64,000 nt of DNA from JABDJX01 sp039942715 (GCA_039942715.1 JBDVBY010000003.1:127601-191600); one strand, 5' to 3'; positions 43,139 through 52,625 are shown, numbered from the stretch's first letter. A program made the numbers and translations. Notes: a model not told the origin generated them from the sequence alone.

Positions 43139-43837
43139 TTAGTCAGGCGCCAACATATACCCGGCGCCGCGTACAGTCTGCAAATACCGCGGCTGCTTTG
43201 GATCAGCCTCGATCTTGCGACGTAGGCGCGTGATTTGAACATCAACTGCGCGTTCCTGCGCTTGTCCACCATCGCGGCCTAGATCCTCGACCAGCTTTGC
43301 GCGACTCAAAGGTTCGCTGAGCGCGCCACAGAATATCCGCATCAATTGCGCTTCGGTCGCCGTCAAACGCACCGGGGTGTCGCCATCCCACATCGTGCCT
43401 TTTTCAACATCGTAGCGCAGGGCACCCAATGAGAGCACTTTAGGCGTCGCATCCGCAGGTTCAGACGGTGGCACGCGTCGCAGGATCGAATTGATCCGCA
43501 GCAGCAATTCCTTGGGCTCAAACGGTTTGGCCAGATAATCATCCGCGCCCGCCTCAAGCCCGGCAATCCGCTCGGCCGTTTCAGCCTTGGCCGTCAGCAA
43601 AAGGATAGGAACCTCGCGCTCGGCACGCAAACGCTTGCAAAAGCTAACACCATCTTCGCCTGGCATCATCACATCAAGCACGATCATATCGAAATCCAAG
43701 CCTGATAAGATGCGCTCGGCATGTGCCGCATCGCGCGCGGCGGATACCAAAAAACCATTGCGCATCAGGAACTTTTGCAAAAGCCCGCGAATGCGTTCGT
43801 CGTCGTCAACAATCAGAAGATGTGCGTCAGGGTCCAT
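43139..43837 (-). CDS. petR: OmpR-family response regulator, PetR-like
   Basis: 232 residues: receiver (about 1-120) with IVDDDERIRG, phosphoacceptor in DMIVLDVMMPGEDG (about 54), and AKPFEPKELLLRI; then a winged-helix DNA-binding domain (about 145-230) with DVQITRLRRKIEADP. Situated 3 bp after a MarR-type gene, matching petP-petR of Rhodobacter capsulatus, where PetR is needed for cytochrome bc1 operon expression. No histidine kinase lies next to it. Confidence 0.85.
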   Translation of the reverse strand: MDPDAHLLIVDDDERIRGLLQKFLMRNGFLVSAARDAAHAERILSGLDFDMIVLDVMMPGEDGVSFCKRLRAEREVPILLLTAKAETAERIAGLEAGADDYLAKPFEPKELLLRINSILRRVPPSEPADATPKVLSLGALRYDVEKGTMWDGDTPVRLTATEAQLMRIFCGALSEPLSRAKLVEDLGRDGGQAQERAVDVQITRLRRKIEADPKQPRYLQTVRGAGYMLAPD

Positions 43838-43840
43838 GTC

Positions 43841-44347
43841 TTAGCCACCGCTTTCCTTTAGACGGGCGTAATGCTTTCGCATGTCGCTGTCCATCATCGC
43901 TTCCAATACCTGCTTGAAACCGGCAACCGCCTCGGGTCCGGTTTGGCGAAACGCCGCCCGCATCCGGTCTCGCTGTGCGTTGGACAGTTCCGCCTCAAGC
44001 TCTTCACCCAATTCCGTCAGATTTAGATGCCGCTCACGCTTATCGCGTGTTCCAATCTCGCTTTGCACCAACCCATCTTCGATCAAAGTTCGCAAAACGC
44101 GGTTCAACGATTGTTTGGTCACCCCAAGGATCGACAGGAGGTTATTCACCGTTGTTCCAGGCGAGCGATGGATGAAATGCACTGCGCGGTGATGCGCGCG
44201 CCCATAGCCTTTGTCTAGCAATATGCGGTCGGGATCAGCCGTGAACCCGCGATAGGCAAAGAACATTGCCTCGATCCCTTTCCGAAGCTGATCGTCGGTC
44301 AGGAACAGCAGATTTTGACTGCGCGTGCCTTCGCTCGTCTCGGCCAT
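43841..44347 (-). CDS. petP: MarR-family regulator, PetP-like
   Basis: 168 residues with a winged helix-turn-helix (about 60-120: PGTTVNNLLSILGVTKQSLN, then RVLRTLIEDGLVQ). The order petP then petR on one strand with ilvE divergent is the Rhodobacterales arrangement. Its promoter contains a palindrome exactly filling the spacer, suggesting autorepression. Confidence 0.85.
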   Translation of the reverse strand: MAETSEGTRSQNLLFLTDDQLRKGIEAMFFAYRGFTADPDRILLDKGYGRAHHRAVHFIHRSPGTTVNNLLSILGVTKQSLNRVLRTLIEDGLVQSEIGTRDKRERHLNLTELGEELEAELSNAQRDRMRAAFRQTGPEAVAGFKQVLEAMMDSDMRKHYARLKESGG

Positions 44348-44368
44348 AGCTACCTCCAGTTCAATCTC

Positions 44369-44397
44369 AATTTATGTCAGCCTTGTTGACATTCCAA
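44369..44397 (-). promoter_or_regulatory. petP promoter with embedded palindromic operator
   Basis: Minus strand: TTGGAA (44397-44392), a 17-bp spacer that is the palindrome TGTCA-N7-TGACA, and TAAATT (44374-44369), followed by the GGAGG ribosome binding site of petP. The dyad has the size of a MarR operator. It also lies about 95 bp upstream of ilvE and could affect it. Confidence 0.65.
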
Positions 44398-44485
44398 GAC
44401 CCAACTGGTAGCGATTCTCGAATTTTCCGCAATATTATGACCGATGCGGACCAAATGGCGCAACTTTCGCAAAAGGAACGAAAAC

Positions 44486-45355
44486 ATGGCTGGCGCATAC
44501 GATGATCGCGATGGACTCATCTGGATGGATGGCAAAATGCAAGACTGGCGCTCGGCGCAGGTGCACGTCCTAACCCACGCCATGCACTACGCTTCTTCTG
44601 TGTTTGAAGGCGAGCGCGCTTACAACGGCAAGATTTTCAGGTCGCGTGATCACTCTGAACGCCTCCATTTCTCTGCCGGTGAGCTAGATTTTGAAATCCC
44701 ATACACTGTCGATGAGATTGAGGCCGCCAAACAAGAAGTTCTTACCGCCAACGGTTTGACCGACGCCTATGTGCGCGCTGTTGCGTGGCGCGGTGCTGGT
44801 GAAGACATGGGGGTCGCATCTGCCAAAAACCCAGTTCATTTGGCCATCGCATCTTGGGAATGGGGTGCCTACTACGGCGATGCTAAAATGAAGGGGGCCA
44901 AACTTGATATCTCCAAGTGGAAACGCCCTTCGCCCGAAACTATTCCGGTGCACGCAAAAGCAGCTGGTCTTTACATGATCTGCACGACATCAAAGCACGC
45001 TGCTGAAGCGAAAGGATGCTCAGACGCGCTTTTCATGGACTATCGCGGTTACGTCGCAGAGGCGACGGGTGCAAATATCTTTTTCGTTAAAGATGGCGAA
45101 GTACACACGCCAAAACCCGACTGTTTTTTGAATGGTCTGACGCGTCAGACGGTGATCGGTATGCTCAAAGATCGCCAGATCAAGGTGCACGAGCGCGTCA
45201 TCATGCCGGAAGAACTTGAGAGTTTTGAGCAGTGCTGGCTCACCGGCACAGCAGCCGAGGTAACTCCAGTTGGGCAGATTGCCGATTACAACTTTGAGGT
45301 TGGTGCAATCACGCGCGAGATCGCAGAAGGCTACGAAAAACTGGTGCGCAGCTAG
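44486..45355 (+). CDS. ilvE: Branched-chain amino acid aminotransferase
   Basis: 289-residue fold-type IV PLP enzyme; interconverts Leu, Ile, Val and their keto acids. Early THAMHYASSVFEGERAYNGK (about 29-48), EATGANIFFVKDG near 192 and WLTGTAAEVTPVG near 252 are conserved; the PLP lysine should lie in the SKHAAEAKGC stretch near 170. The ATG at 44486 has the ribosome binding site AAAAGGAACG; the in-frame extension to 44444 is non-family. Confidence 0.93.
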   Translation: MAGAYDDRDGLIWMDGKMQDWRSAQVHVLTHAMHYASSVFEGERAYNGKIFRSRDHSERLHFSAGELDFEIPYTVDEIEAAKQEVLTANGLTDAYVRAVAWRGAGEDMGVASAKNPVHLAIASWEWGAYYGDAKMKGAKLDISKWKRPSPETIPVHAKAAGLYMICTTSKHAAEAKGCSDALFMDYRGYVAEATGANIFFVKDGEVHTPKPDCFLNGLTRQTVIGMLKDRQIKVHERVIMPEELESFEQCWLTGTAAEVTPVGQIADYNFEVGAITREIAEGYEKLVRS

Positions 45356-46152
45356 CTTTCATCAATTGCCACAAGAAAACGGGTCATATCGCCGAGCAAC
45401 GTCTTAAGATGTTTGTTCGGCAACATGATTTCGTGTCCTGCGCCTTTGAACGTTTTGAACAAGACAGTCACACCGGCTGTTTTCAAAGCGCGCGCCATTG
45501 AGACCGATTGCCCCAACGGGACAAGTGTATCGCTTTCTCCGTGAAACAAAAAGACAGGTGGGTCGTGGCGATCCACAATTGAAATTGGCGACGCTTGACG
45601 CGCGGGCGTGGATTTTAGGTAAGCGTCGATGTCCCGGCGCAACTGCGCATGTGGGGTTTCAGCGCGCGCGACCGCGAAATCCGAAATGCCAGCAACGGAT
45701 ACGATACCAGCAATATTCGTATCGCTTAGTCCGGCGCTTAGGGCCAAGGTTGCGCCAGCGGAATACCCGATCAAGACTATTTTGCCAGAATCTATGCCAA
45801 GCGATCCAGCATTGCCACGCATCCATTTGACCGCGCTTTTCACGTCCTCAAGTGCTGCTGGATATGCATGCCCTTGCGATGTCAAACGATAAGAGATCGT
45901 TGCTGATGTGAAGCCACCTTGCGCCAACAGTTTGCAATAGCCGAGCATTTGCGATCGATCGCCCGACGAAAAACCGCCACCGTGGATAAAGATCAGACCT
46001 GTCTTGCGGACTGGCCCATCAGGTTCGCAAAGCTCGAGGCTTTGGCCAGAAGCAGAGTAAACCTGCCCTTTCGAAGCACTCGGCCCACCGCAGGCCGCAA
46101 TGGCAAATAAAACTAACGTAAATAAAGATAAGAATTTCAACGTCGGTTTCAT
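45352..46152 (-). CDS. Alpha/beta-hydrolase lipoprotein (HSL-like carboxylesterase)
   Basis: 266 residues. Signal with lipobox-like LFAIAAC (Cys20), so probably lipid-anchored. HGGGF oxyanion motif (about residue 57), nucleophile Ser in GYSAGAT (about 130), Asp in GESDTLVP near 204 and His in GAGHE near 238 complete the triad. Substrate unknown. Its stop overlaps the end of convergent ilvE by four bases. Confidence 0.85.
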   Translation of the reverse strand: MKPTLKFLSLFTLVLFAIAACGGPSASKGQVYSASGQSLELCEPDGPVRKTGLIFIHGGGFSSGDRSQMLGYCKLLAQGGFTSATISYRLTSQGHAYPAALEDVKSAVKWMRGNAGSLGIDSGKIVLIGYSAGATLALSAGLSDTNIAGIVSVAGISDFAVARAETPHAQLRRDIDAYLKSTPARQASPISIVDRHDPPVFLFHGESDTLVPLGQSVSMARALKTAGVTVLFKTFKGAGHEIMLPNKHLKTLLGDMTRFLVAIDES

Positions 46153-46194
46153 GAAACCAATATGCTTGGTTTGGAGTGCAAAATCCAGTTTGGC

Positions 46195-46566
46195 TTAACT
46201 ACCGGGACCAAAGCGTGTTGGAATGGCACGCTCATCTTGGTCATTCTCAGCACTCCAGGACGTCAATGCAGCGGCGCGAATATCAAGTTCTTTCGTTGAC
46301 TGAACAGCCCATACTGCCGACACAAAAGCGCTTTGAAAAAAGATGATCAGGTTCAGCGTTACAAAGTACTCAGATGGGCGCGTTTTGGTGCCACACAAGA
46401 TTTGCGCAAGCTTAGCGCCAGCCGCGCCACCCATCCACGATAGGTACAAAATCTCCCGCTCTGGAACACGCCGCTTTCCTTTCACGACGCACGCTTTGTC
46501 AAAGATCGAAAGCCCCAAAGCCAGCGTATTAACAACCGCGAAATATATCAGCAGACCTTGTGTCAC
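46195..46566 (-). CDS. DUF1294 family membrane protein
   Basis: About 123 residues with two or three helices. Conserved core FDKACVVKGKRRVPEREILYL, followed by GGAAGAKLAQ, CGTKTRPSEYFVTLN; a Cys variant of the KxKRR..PE motif. The GTG at 46566 gives the family-like N-terminus directly before the first helix. The frame is open up to an ATG at 46674 inside queG, so the start is uncertain. Function unknown; some homologues are fused to cold-shock domains. Confidence 0.65.
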   Translation of the reverse strand: MTQGLLIYFAVVNTLALGLSIFDKACVVKGKRRVPEREILYLSWMGGAAGAKLAQILCGTKTRPSEYFVTLNLIIFFQSAFVSAVWAVQSTKELDIRAAALTSWSAENDQDERAIPTRFGPGS

Positions 46567-46643
46567 GTTTTGTAAAAACCCTTTATTTACAGGGCATATT
46601 TGCACAATCCATCGCCATAATCGAGTTTTTAGTCCGAAAGATT

Positions 46644-47690
46644 TTACCCAAATTGCAAGCGCTCTGCCGCCCATCTCGCCGCATCTGCAACTGTTCCGTC
46701 TGAGTCGTTGGCCAGGCCAAGCGCGATGTCACGAAGCTCGACATTTTCAGAATTGCCAATCGCATAAAGCACATTGCGTACAAATCGGTCACGCCCAACC
46801 CGCTTGATCGGCGAGCCAGAGAACTTTGTGCGAAACCCGGCATCATCCAAAATTGCGAGTTCTGCCAAAGGTGGCGCATCCAGATCACCGCGTGCATCGT
46901 ACTTTTGATCACGCGCTGTTGTGGCAAACTTATTCCACGGGCAGACGGCTAAACAATCGTCACATCCATAAATGCGGTTACCCAACTTGCCCCGCAAATC
47001 GGGATCGACCGGCCCTTTGTGCTCGATTGTCAGATATGAAATGCAGCGCCGCGCATCCAACTTGAAAGGAGCGGGAAAGGCATCAGTCGGGCAGATATCC
47101 AAACACTTGCGACAACTTCCGCAATGCTCCACCTCAGCATTATCAATGGGGAGCTCAGCAGTCGTGAAGATGGCGCCAAGGAAAAACCAATTGCCCAAAT
47201 CGCGGCTCAGCAGGTTTGTGTGCTTGCCTTGCCAACCCACGCCCGCAGCTTGCCCAAGCGGCTTTTCAGCAACCGGAGCGGTATCGACAAATACCTTCAC
47301 CTCGCACGCGGCTTTGGCCACCAACCAACGTGCCACGCGCTTTAATCGTTTCTTGCACACATCATGATAGTCTCGACCGCGCGCATAAACTGAAACTGTC
47401 CCATGATCGCTCCGCTTCAAATCTTCTAAAGGATCATGATCGGGCGTGTAAGGTTCCGCCAGCATGATGACGGATCGCGCCTCAGGCCAAAGGGCAGATG
47501 GATCACTCCGCCAATGTGCCCGCTCGGCAAGCCAACCCATTTGCCCGTGATACTCTGCTTTAAGAAACGCTTCCAAACGTGCGGGTACATCAGGAATGGC
47601 ACTCGGGCGGCACACCCGCGCCACTGCAAAACCAGCCTCGCTCGCCTCCGCTACCAAAGCCGCTTTCAATTCATGCGGGTCAGAAATCAA
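46644..47690 (-). CDS. queG: Epoxyqueuosine reductase QueG
   Basis: Cobalamin and two [4Fe-4S] enzyme that makes queuosine from epoxyqueuosine in tRNA. Cluster ligands CGSCRKCLDICP (about residue 190) and CISYLTIEHKG...CDDCLAVCPWNKFA (about 210-250) are complete; a HEAT-like C-terminal tail follows (SPIKRVGRDRFVRNVLYAIG near 310). The start is uncertain: TTG at 47690 fits the family length, overlapping gst by 11 bp; an ATG at 47732 lies deeper in gst. Confidence 0.92.
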   Translation of the reverse strand: MISDPHELKAALVAEASEAGFAVARVCRPSAIPDVPARLEAFLKAEYHGQMGWLAERAHWRSDPSALWPEARSVIMLAEPYTPDHDPLEDLKRSDHGTVSVYARGRDYHDVCKKRLKRVARWLVAKAACEVKVFVDTAPVAEKPLGQAAGVGWQGKHTNLLSRDLGNWFFLGAIFTTAELPIDNAEVEHCGSCRKCLDICPTDAFPAPFKLDARRCISYLTIEHKGPVDPDLRGKLGNRIYGCDDCLAVCPWNKFATTARDQKYDARGDLDAPPLAELAILDDAGFRTKFSGSPIKRVGRDRFVRNVLYAIGNSENVELRDIALGLANDSDGTVADAARWAAERLQFG

Positions 47691-48345
47691 GGTCAGCGTA
47701 GTGTGGCGGTGGAGGGAAGCCAGGCACGGCATCGGCCAAAAGACTGCGAAATGCCGGACGGGATTTTATCTTGGCGTACCAGTCATGCACCGTCGGGAAC
47801 TGGTTCCAATCTACGTCAGAAATATAATCCAGCGCCGAAAGATGCGAGGCCGCCGCAAAATCCGCAAGACTAAGTTCATTACCAGCCAACCATCGACGAT
47901 CATCCAGCAAACCGCTGATATAGCCCAAATGCATTTTGACGGCCTTCGCGCCCGCTTTGACATTTTTGCTGTCGGGGTAACCTTCTTTGGTAATCTTCTT
48001 GTTCACACGCTCATAGAGCAACTTTGACGTCACTTCGGCATGAAACTTGTCATCAAACCACCCAACAAGGCGACGGACTTCATGGCGAGCTGCGGGTTCT
48101 TTGGGAAGCAAAGACGGTTCAGGATGGCGCTCTTCGATATACTCGCAAATCGGCGCGCTTTCCGCCAAGGTAAGCCCGTCGATCTTCAGGATTGGCACCT
48201 TGCCGGCTGGATTGCGGCGCATGAATTCTGGATCGCGTTCCCAATAGCGTTCTTCAACCAGCTCCACCTCAAGCTTTTTCTCCGCAAGCGACAGACGCAC
48301 CTTGCGACAGAACGGAGAAAGCGGAACGTGATACAGCCGGATCAT
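47680..48345 (-). CDS. Glutathione S-transferase family protein
   Basis: 221 residues. N-terminal thioredoxin-like domain with LYHVPLSPFCRKVRLSLAEK (SPFC, Cys at about residue 12) and the gamma-Glu-binding ESAPICEYIEE near 62; C-terminal helical domain with LADFAAASHLSALDYI near 165. The Ser-x-x-Cys start suggests thiol transfer or dehydroascorbate-type chemistry. Upstream of and overlapping queG. Confidence 0.85.
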   Translation of the reverse strand: MIRLYHVPLSPFCRKVRLSLAEKKLEVELVEERYWERDPEFMRRNPAGKVPILKIDGLTLAESAPICEYIEERHPEPSLLPKEPAARHEVRRLVGWFDDKFHAEVTSKLLYERVNKKITKEGYPDSKNVKAGAKAVKMHLGYISGLLDDRRWLAGNELSLADFAAASHLSALDYISDVDWNQFPTVHDWYAKIKSRPAFRSLLADAVPGFPPPPHYADLDF

Positions 48346-48409
48346 CGAAAAAAGCCCCTTGTTTCCCTATCAATGCCGTGAAGTCGCGCAGGTTTCAACC
48401 AACCTCAGT

Positions 48410-49141
48410 TCACTGAAAACAGGATGCGCGCCCATCAACCCGTATTGTCGCCGCTCCGTCAGCGATTGCTCGCGCACGCCGATCGGTTGCAGACGATGGA
48501 TTTACAGCCTGACGCTCTTTCGGGTTGGGCAGAACTGCGGCCAACAACGACGCTTGTCGTGCTGAAAGTTGTTTTGCCGATACTCCAAAGTGGTGCTGTG
48601 CGGCAGCCTCAATCCCAAAAACGCCAGTGTCAAACTCGGCCACGTTTAAGTAAATCTCAACGATCCTGCGCTTGGACCAGAACGCCTCAGTTACAGGGGT
48701 CATCACGCCTTCAAGCGCTTTGCGCAACCACGAGCGTCCTTGCCAAAGCCAGACGTTCTTCACCACTTGTTGGGACAAAGTAGAAGCTCCGCGATTGCCG
48801 CCCTGCGCGATTGCAGCGCGTAACTGGGCCATATCAAATCCCCAGTGCAGACAGAAGTTGGCATCTTCTGCGGCGACAACAGACCGCGCAACCACAGGCG
48901 CGATATCCTCCATTGGCACCCATTTTCGCTCGATCGAACCAAGTCGCACGCCTTCTGACAGAATGTAAGGCGTCGTTGGCGGAGGGATTAATGCGTAAGC
49001 ACCGACAAGGATACAAATCGCCAAACCCAGAGAGATCAGCCCACGCCACGCCCATGCAACTGGGCGGAGCCGGCGCACTTTGGGGGCCGGTTTCGTCTTT
49101 TTCTTACTGCTCGGTTTCTTTGCTGTCGTCTTGCGCGCCAT
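48410..49141 (-). CDS. mtgA: Monofunctional peptidoglycan glycosyltransferase MtgA
   Basis: 243 residues: a Lys-rich cytoplasmic start (about 1-28), one transmembrane helix (about 33-53) and a GT51 domain with AAEDANFCLHWGFD (catalytic Glu, about 90), GASTLSQQVVKNVWLW (about 115), and a KRRIVEIYLNVAEF motif near 155. Polymerises lipid II into glycan strands without transpeptidation. Start ATG at 49141 follows GAGGGC. Confidence 0.93.
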   Translation of the reverse strand: MARKTTAKKPSSKKKTKPAPKVRRLRPVAWAWRGLISLGLAICILVGAYALIPPPTTPYILSEGVRLGSIERKWVPMEDIAPVVARSVVAAEDANFCLHWGFDMAQLRAAIAQGGNRGASTLSQQVVKNVWLWQGRSWLRKALEGVMTPVTEAFWSKRRIVEIYLNVAEFDTGVFGIEAAAQHHFGVSAKQLSARQASLLAAVLPNPKERQAVNPSSATDRRARAIADGAATIRVDGRASCFQ

Positions 49142-49178
49142 GCCCTCAGCTTGCACGAGACTGGTCCAACATCAAGTC

Positions 49179-49844
49179 CTACTCAGCCGCAGAGAAGCCT
49201 TCACTTTTCTGCCGCTCAATACGCGATATGACCTTTTCGCGCTTCTTGGCAAAGCGTTTCTTAAGCCGGGCAACACGCCGCTTTTGGTAGGCGATAATCA
49301 GTGGGTTTGACAAAAAATAGGCAGCGATACCGCACGCAAGACCGGGCAGGATACCGCCCACAAGATAGGGCAGAAACACACCATCGAAGAACCGGAACAA
49401 TCCGTCCCAATGGGTGGTCGCAGGCGTAAATATCGCGATCATATTGTGCCAAAGATCCAGTGTGGCGGCCGTAAAGGCCTCAAACACCATCGGCAAAGGC
49501 AAACTAGGACGACCAAGAAGCGATGACCCAACTTCCATTGAAACCGCCACGATCAACGGAAAGGTGATCGGATTGCCAAAGAACGTCGCCAAAATAGCTG
49601 CGAGGATGTTGCCGCGCATGAGAGCCGCGAGTGACGCGGCCACCACAAAGTGAAATCCAAACAGAGGCGTGAACGACGTAAAGACCCCAGCAGCAATGCC
49701 GCGGCTGATCTTATGTGCAGGGTCCGGCAAACGCCGCATCCGATAGGTCACGTACCAAAAAGCACGCGTCCAACCACCCTTAGGATAAAGGGCTTCTTTG
49801 AACCACTGATACGTGGTTTTGGGTGTGCGTCGCTTAAAGACCAC
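49179..49844 (-). CDS. DUF2062 family membrane protein
   Basis: 221 residues, three helices. Family motif RGIAAGVFTSFTPLFGFHFV (about 45-64) and FFGNPITFPLIVAVSMEVGS (about 88-107); a highly basic C-terminal tail (RRVARLKKRFAKKREK). GTG start with GAGGA upstream. Function unknown. In relatives it commonly follows rsh, as here (21 bp apart), before pdxJ; here mtgA follows instead. Confidence 0.85.
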   Translation of the reverse strand: MVFKRRTPKTTYQWFKEALYPKGGWTRAFWYVTYRMRRLPDPAHKISRGIAAGVFTSFTPLFGFHFVVAASLAALMRGNILAAILATFFGNPITFPLIVAVSMEVGSSLLGRPSLPLPMVFEAFTAATLDLWHNMIAIFTPATTHWDGLFRFFDGVFLPYLVGGILPGLACGIAAYFLSNPLIIAYQKRRVARLKKRFAKKREKVISRIERQKSEGFSAAE

Positions 49845-49865
49845 CTCTGCGCGTCCTCTCCCTTG

Positions 49866-51986
49866 TTAAGGTTTGCGCTCTAAATCTCGATGACGCGCAA
49901 CAGAGGCCACATCACTGTCAGCTTCTAAGGCCAGCATCACCGCGTGCAGGTGTTCATCATCGCTAAGTTCTACGTCAACAATAAGACGGTAAAAGTCCGG
50001 CTTTCTGTCAATAAACACTAAATCCGATATATTTGCGCGCTGCTCACCAATCAATGTACATATCCGCCCAAGCACCCCACTTCCGTTCGCTATTGTGAGA
50101 TCAAGGCTCACGGAATGTGCCGCAGGATGCTGCCCTTCATGCCAATGCAAATCAACCCAGCGCTCAAGATCATCCTCAAAATCAACCAGCGCCTCGCAAT
50201 CAATGCTGTGAATCATCACACCTTTGCCGCGATACGCGATCCCAACGATCCGCTCGCCCGGAACAGGTTGACAGCAAGAAGCGCGCCGGAATGTTTGACT
50301 GGGACTTAGGCCCACAACCGCGCGGGCCACATCAATTTCGTCACCGGGTTTGCGAGCTAAATTGGGGTAGAGCGTTTCGATTACGCGCCTTGCGGTCATC
50401 TCGGCAGACCCGATGCGCGCCAGAACTTCATTGCGATCATCAAAGCCCAACTGCTTGGCGGCCGTGTTCAGCGCTTTGTCAGTCACGCGCTTACCAATCT
50501 CATCAAACGCCACACGTGCCAATTCGCGCCCAAGCTTGATAAACCGCGCGCGATCTTCTTCACGCAAACTGCGTCGGATCGCAGCCTTGGCACGCCCGGT
50601 CGCCACGATATCAATCCAAGTCGCTTGAGGCCGCTGGCCCTCAGCCGTCATGATATCCACCGATTGCCCGTTCTTCAGACGAGTCCAAAGTGGGACACGC
50701 AGCCCATCCACTTTGGCACCGACACAACTATCGCCGATGCGCGTGTGGATCATGTAGGCGAAATCAAGAGGGGTTGCACCACGCGGCAGTTTGATCACCT
50801 CGCCCTTGGGAGTGAAGCAAAACACTTGGTCGGCGTACATTTCCATTTTGACGTGCTCGAGAAACTCGTCATGATCCTCTTCGGAATCAAAGCGTTCCGT
50901 CAAAGTGGCAATCCACTTAGCCGGATCAATCGCAAACGGATTTTCCGCCTGCACTCCGTCACGATACGACCAGTGCGCCGCGATGCCCGTTTCAGCCACC
51001 TCGTGCATTTCTCGCGTGCGAATCTGAACTTCGACCCGCTTGCCATCGCGTCCCGACACCGTGGTGTGGATCGAACGATAGCCGTTCGATTTTGGCTGGC
51101 TGATGTAATCCTTAAACCGGCCCGGCACCGCCGCCCACCGTTGATGCACAGCGCCCATAGCGCCATAGCAATCCGCCTCAGATCCTACAATAATCCGAAA
51201 CCCATAGATGTCTGAGAGTCGCGAAAAGCCGATCTTTTTCTCTTCCATCTTGCGCCAGATAGAATGCGGTTTCTTTGCACGGCCAAACACCTCGGCCTCA
51301 ATGCCAGCCCGGCTTAGTTCACGTTCAATGTCGCCCGTAATCTTCTGGATCACATCGCCAGTTTCGCGCTGCAACGTAATAAAGCGGCGAATGATCGAGT
51401 TGCGCCCCTCAGAATTTAAAACCCGAAACGCCAGATCTTCGAGTTCTTCGCGCATCCATTGCATACCAATGCGACCGGCAAGGGGCGCATAAATGTCCAT
51501 CGTCTCGCGCGCCTTTTGAGCCTGCTTTTCGGGTCGCATCGCACGGATCGTGCGCATATTGTGCAACCGGTCCGCAAGCTTCACCAGAATCACCCGCAGG
51601 TCTTTGGACATCGCCATAAACAGTTTGCGAAAATTCTCGGCCTGCTTCGTCTCGGTAGACGACAGTTGCAGATTGGTCAGCTTGGTAACACCGTCAACCA
51701 ACTCGGCCACTTCAGACCCAAATTCGCCTTCGACCTCGGCATAAGTCGACCGTGTGTCTTCAATCGTGTCGTGCAAAAGGGCCGTGATGATCGTGGCATC
51801 GTCAAGTTGCTGCTCTGTCAGGATCGCCGCAACAGCAACGGGATGCGAAAAATACGGCTCGCCCGAGTGTCGCATTTGGCCTTCGTGCATACGTTGGCCG
51901 TAATCATAGGCGCGAGCAATCGCGCCAGAATTTGATTTCGGGTTATAATTTTGGACCAGTGCGATCAGGTCGTCTGCGTCGATCAT
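49866..51986 (-). CDS. rsh: Bifunctional (p)ppGpp synthetase/hydrolase RSH
   Basis: 706 residues, full RelA/SpoT layout: HD hydrolase with HDTIEDT (about residue 68), synthetase with GFRIIVGSEADCYGAMGAVH and SNGYRSIHT near 265-300, TGS domain near 385-445, and C-terminal ACT near 630-700. Both catalytic centres look intact, so it is the single stringent-response enzyme expected in alphaproteobacteria. Follows rpoZ by 24 bp. Confidence 0.95.
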   Translation of the reverse strand: MIDADDLIALVQNYNPKSNSGAIARAYDYGQRMHEGQMRHSGEPYFSHPVAVAAILTEQQLDDATIITALLHDTIEDTRSTYAEVEGEFGSEVAELVDGVTKLTNLQLSSTETKQAENFRKLFMAMSKDLRVILVKLADRLHNMRTIRAMRPEKQAQKARETMDIYAPLAGRIGMQWMREELEDLAFRVLNSEGRNSIIRRFITLQRETGDVIQKITGDIERELSRAGIEAEVFGRAKKPHSIWRKMEEKKIGFSRLSDIYGFRIIVGSEADCYGAMGAVHQRWAAVPGRFKDYISQPKSNGYRSIHTTVSGRDGKRVEVQIRTREMHEVAETGIAAHWSYRDGVQAENPFAIDPAKWIATLTERFDSEEDHDEFLEHVKMEMYADQVFCFTPKGEVIKLPRGATPLDFAYMIHTRIGDSCVGAKVDGLRVPLWTRLKNGQSVDIMTAEGQRPQATWIDIVATGRAKAAIRRSLREEDRARFIKLGRELARVAFDEIGKRVTDKALNTAAKQLGFDDRNEVLARIGSAEMTARRVIETLYPNLARKPGDEIDVARAVVGLSPSQTFRRASCCQPVPGERIVGIAYRGKGVMIHSIDCEALVDFEDDLERWVDLHWHEGQHPAAHSVSLDLTIANGSGVLGRICTLIGEQRANISDLVFIDRKPDFYRLIVDVELSDDEHLHAVMLALEADSDVASVARHRDLERKP

Positions 51987-52010
51987 ACGGCCCCTGCTCG
52001 GGGTGCCGCC

Positions 52011-52364
52011 TTACGGCTGCCCCTGAGCCTCCATCAACGCACGCAAAAGCTTTTCTTCGCTCATGTCGTCTTCAGCAGGCTTGTCATTTTCAGCCCCCAT
52101 CAAAAGCGCCATTGCATCTTCTTCAGGCTCATCGACCTCAATCTGCGTCTGGTTTGCCTCGATCATACGTTCGCGCAATTCGTCAGCCGATTGAGTTTCA
52201 TCTGCAATCTCGCGCAACGAAACGACAGGATTTTTGTCGTTGTCACGATCAACAGTCAACGGCGCTCCAGTTGAGATTTCACGGGCACGATGGGACGCAA
52301 GCATCACCAATTCGAACCGATTTGGAACTTTGTCTACGCAGTCTTCAACCGTCACGCGGGCCAT
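52011..52364 (-). CDS. rpoZ: RNA polymerase omega subunit
   Basis: 117 residues; MARVTVEDCVDKVPNRFELV is the classic omega N-terminus, followed by ASHRAREISTGAPLTVDRDN and an acidic tail. Start ATG at 52364 with AGGAGACATCAA. An in-frame extension upstream has no conservation. Promotes RNAP assembly and forms part of the ppGpp site together with beta'; here it heads the rsh message. Confidence 0.95.
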   Translation of the reverse strand: MARVTVEDCVDKVPNRFELVMLASHRAREISTGAPLTVDRDNDKNPVVSLREIADETQSADELRERMIEANQTQIEVDEPEEDAMALLMGAENDKPAEDDMSEEKLLRALMEAQGQP

Positions 52365-52510
52365 TTGATGTCTCCTGAGGTGGGAACAGAGTGCGGATGT
52401 AGTAAAAAGAACCATGAAAGACAAGGCTTATTCGCCCCACCACGTGTGCAAACACCCGCCGAATGTCGAAAAAGTGCACAAGACGCTACGGCAACTGTCT
52501 AAAAGAGTAG

Positions 52511-52539
52511 TTGCACAACAATTATAGCCCCGCTTATCT
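52511..52539 (+). promoter_or_regulatory. Candidate sigma70 promoter of the NYN gene
   Basis: TTGCAC (52511-52516), 17-bp spacer, TTATCT (52534-52539), about 87 bp before the NYN start. Confidence 0.45.
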
Positions 52540-52625
52540 TGCCGCCGCTGGCCACCAGCGCGCCACTTTCAGGCGCATGGACGCTCACAGGCTCGGCCAG
52601 CCAAAAAAAATCGGAGGGAACGTTG

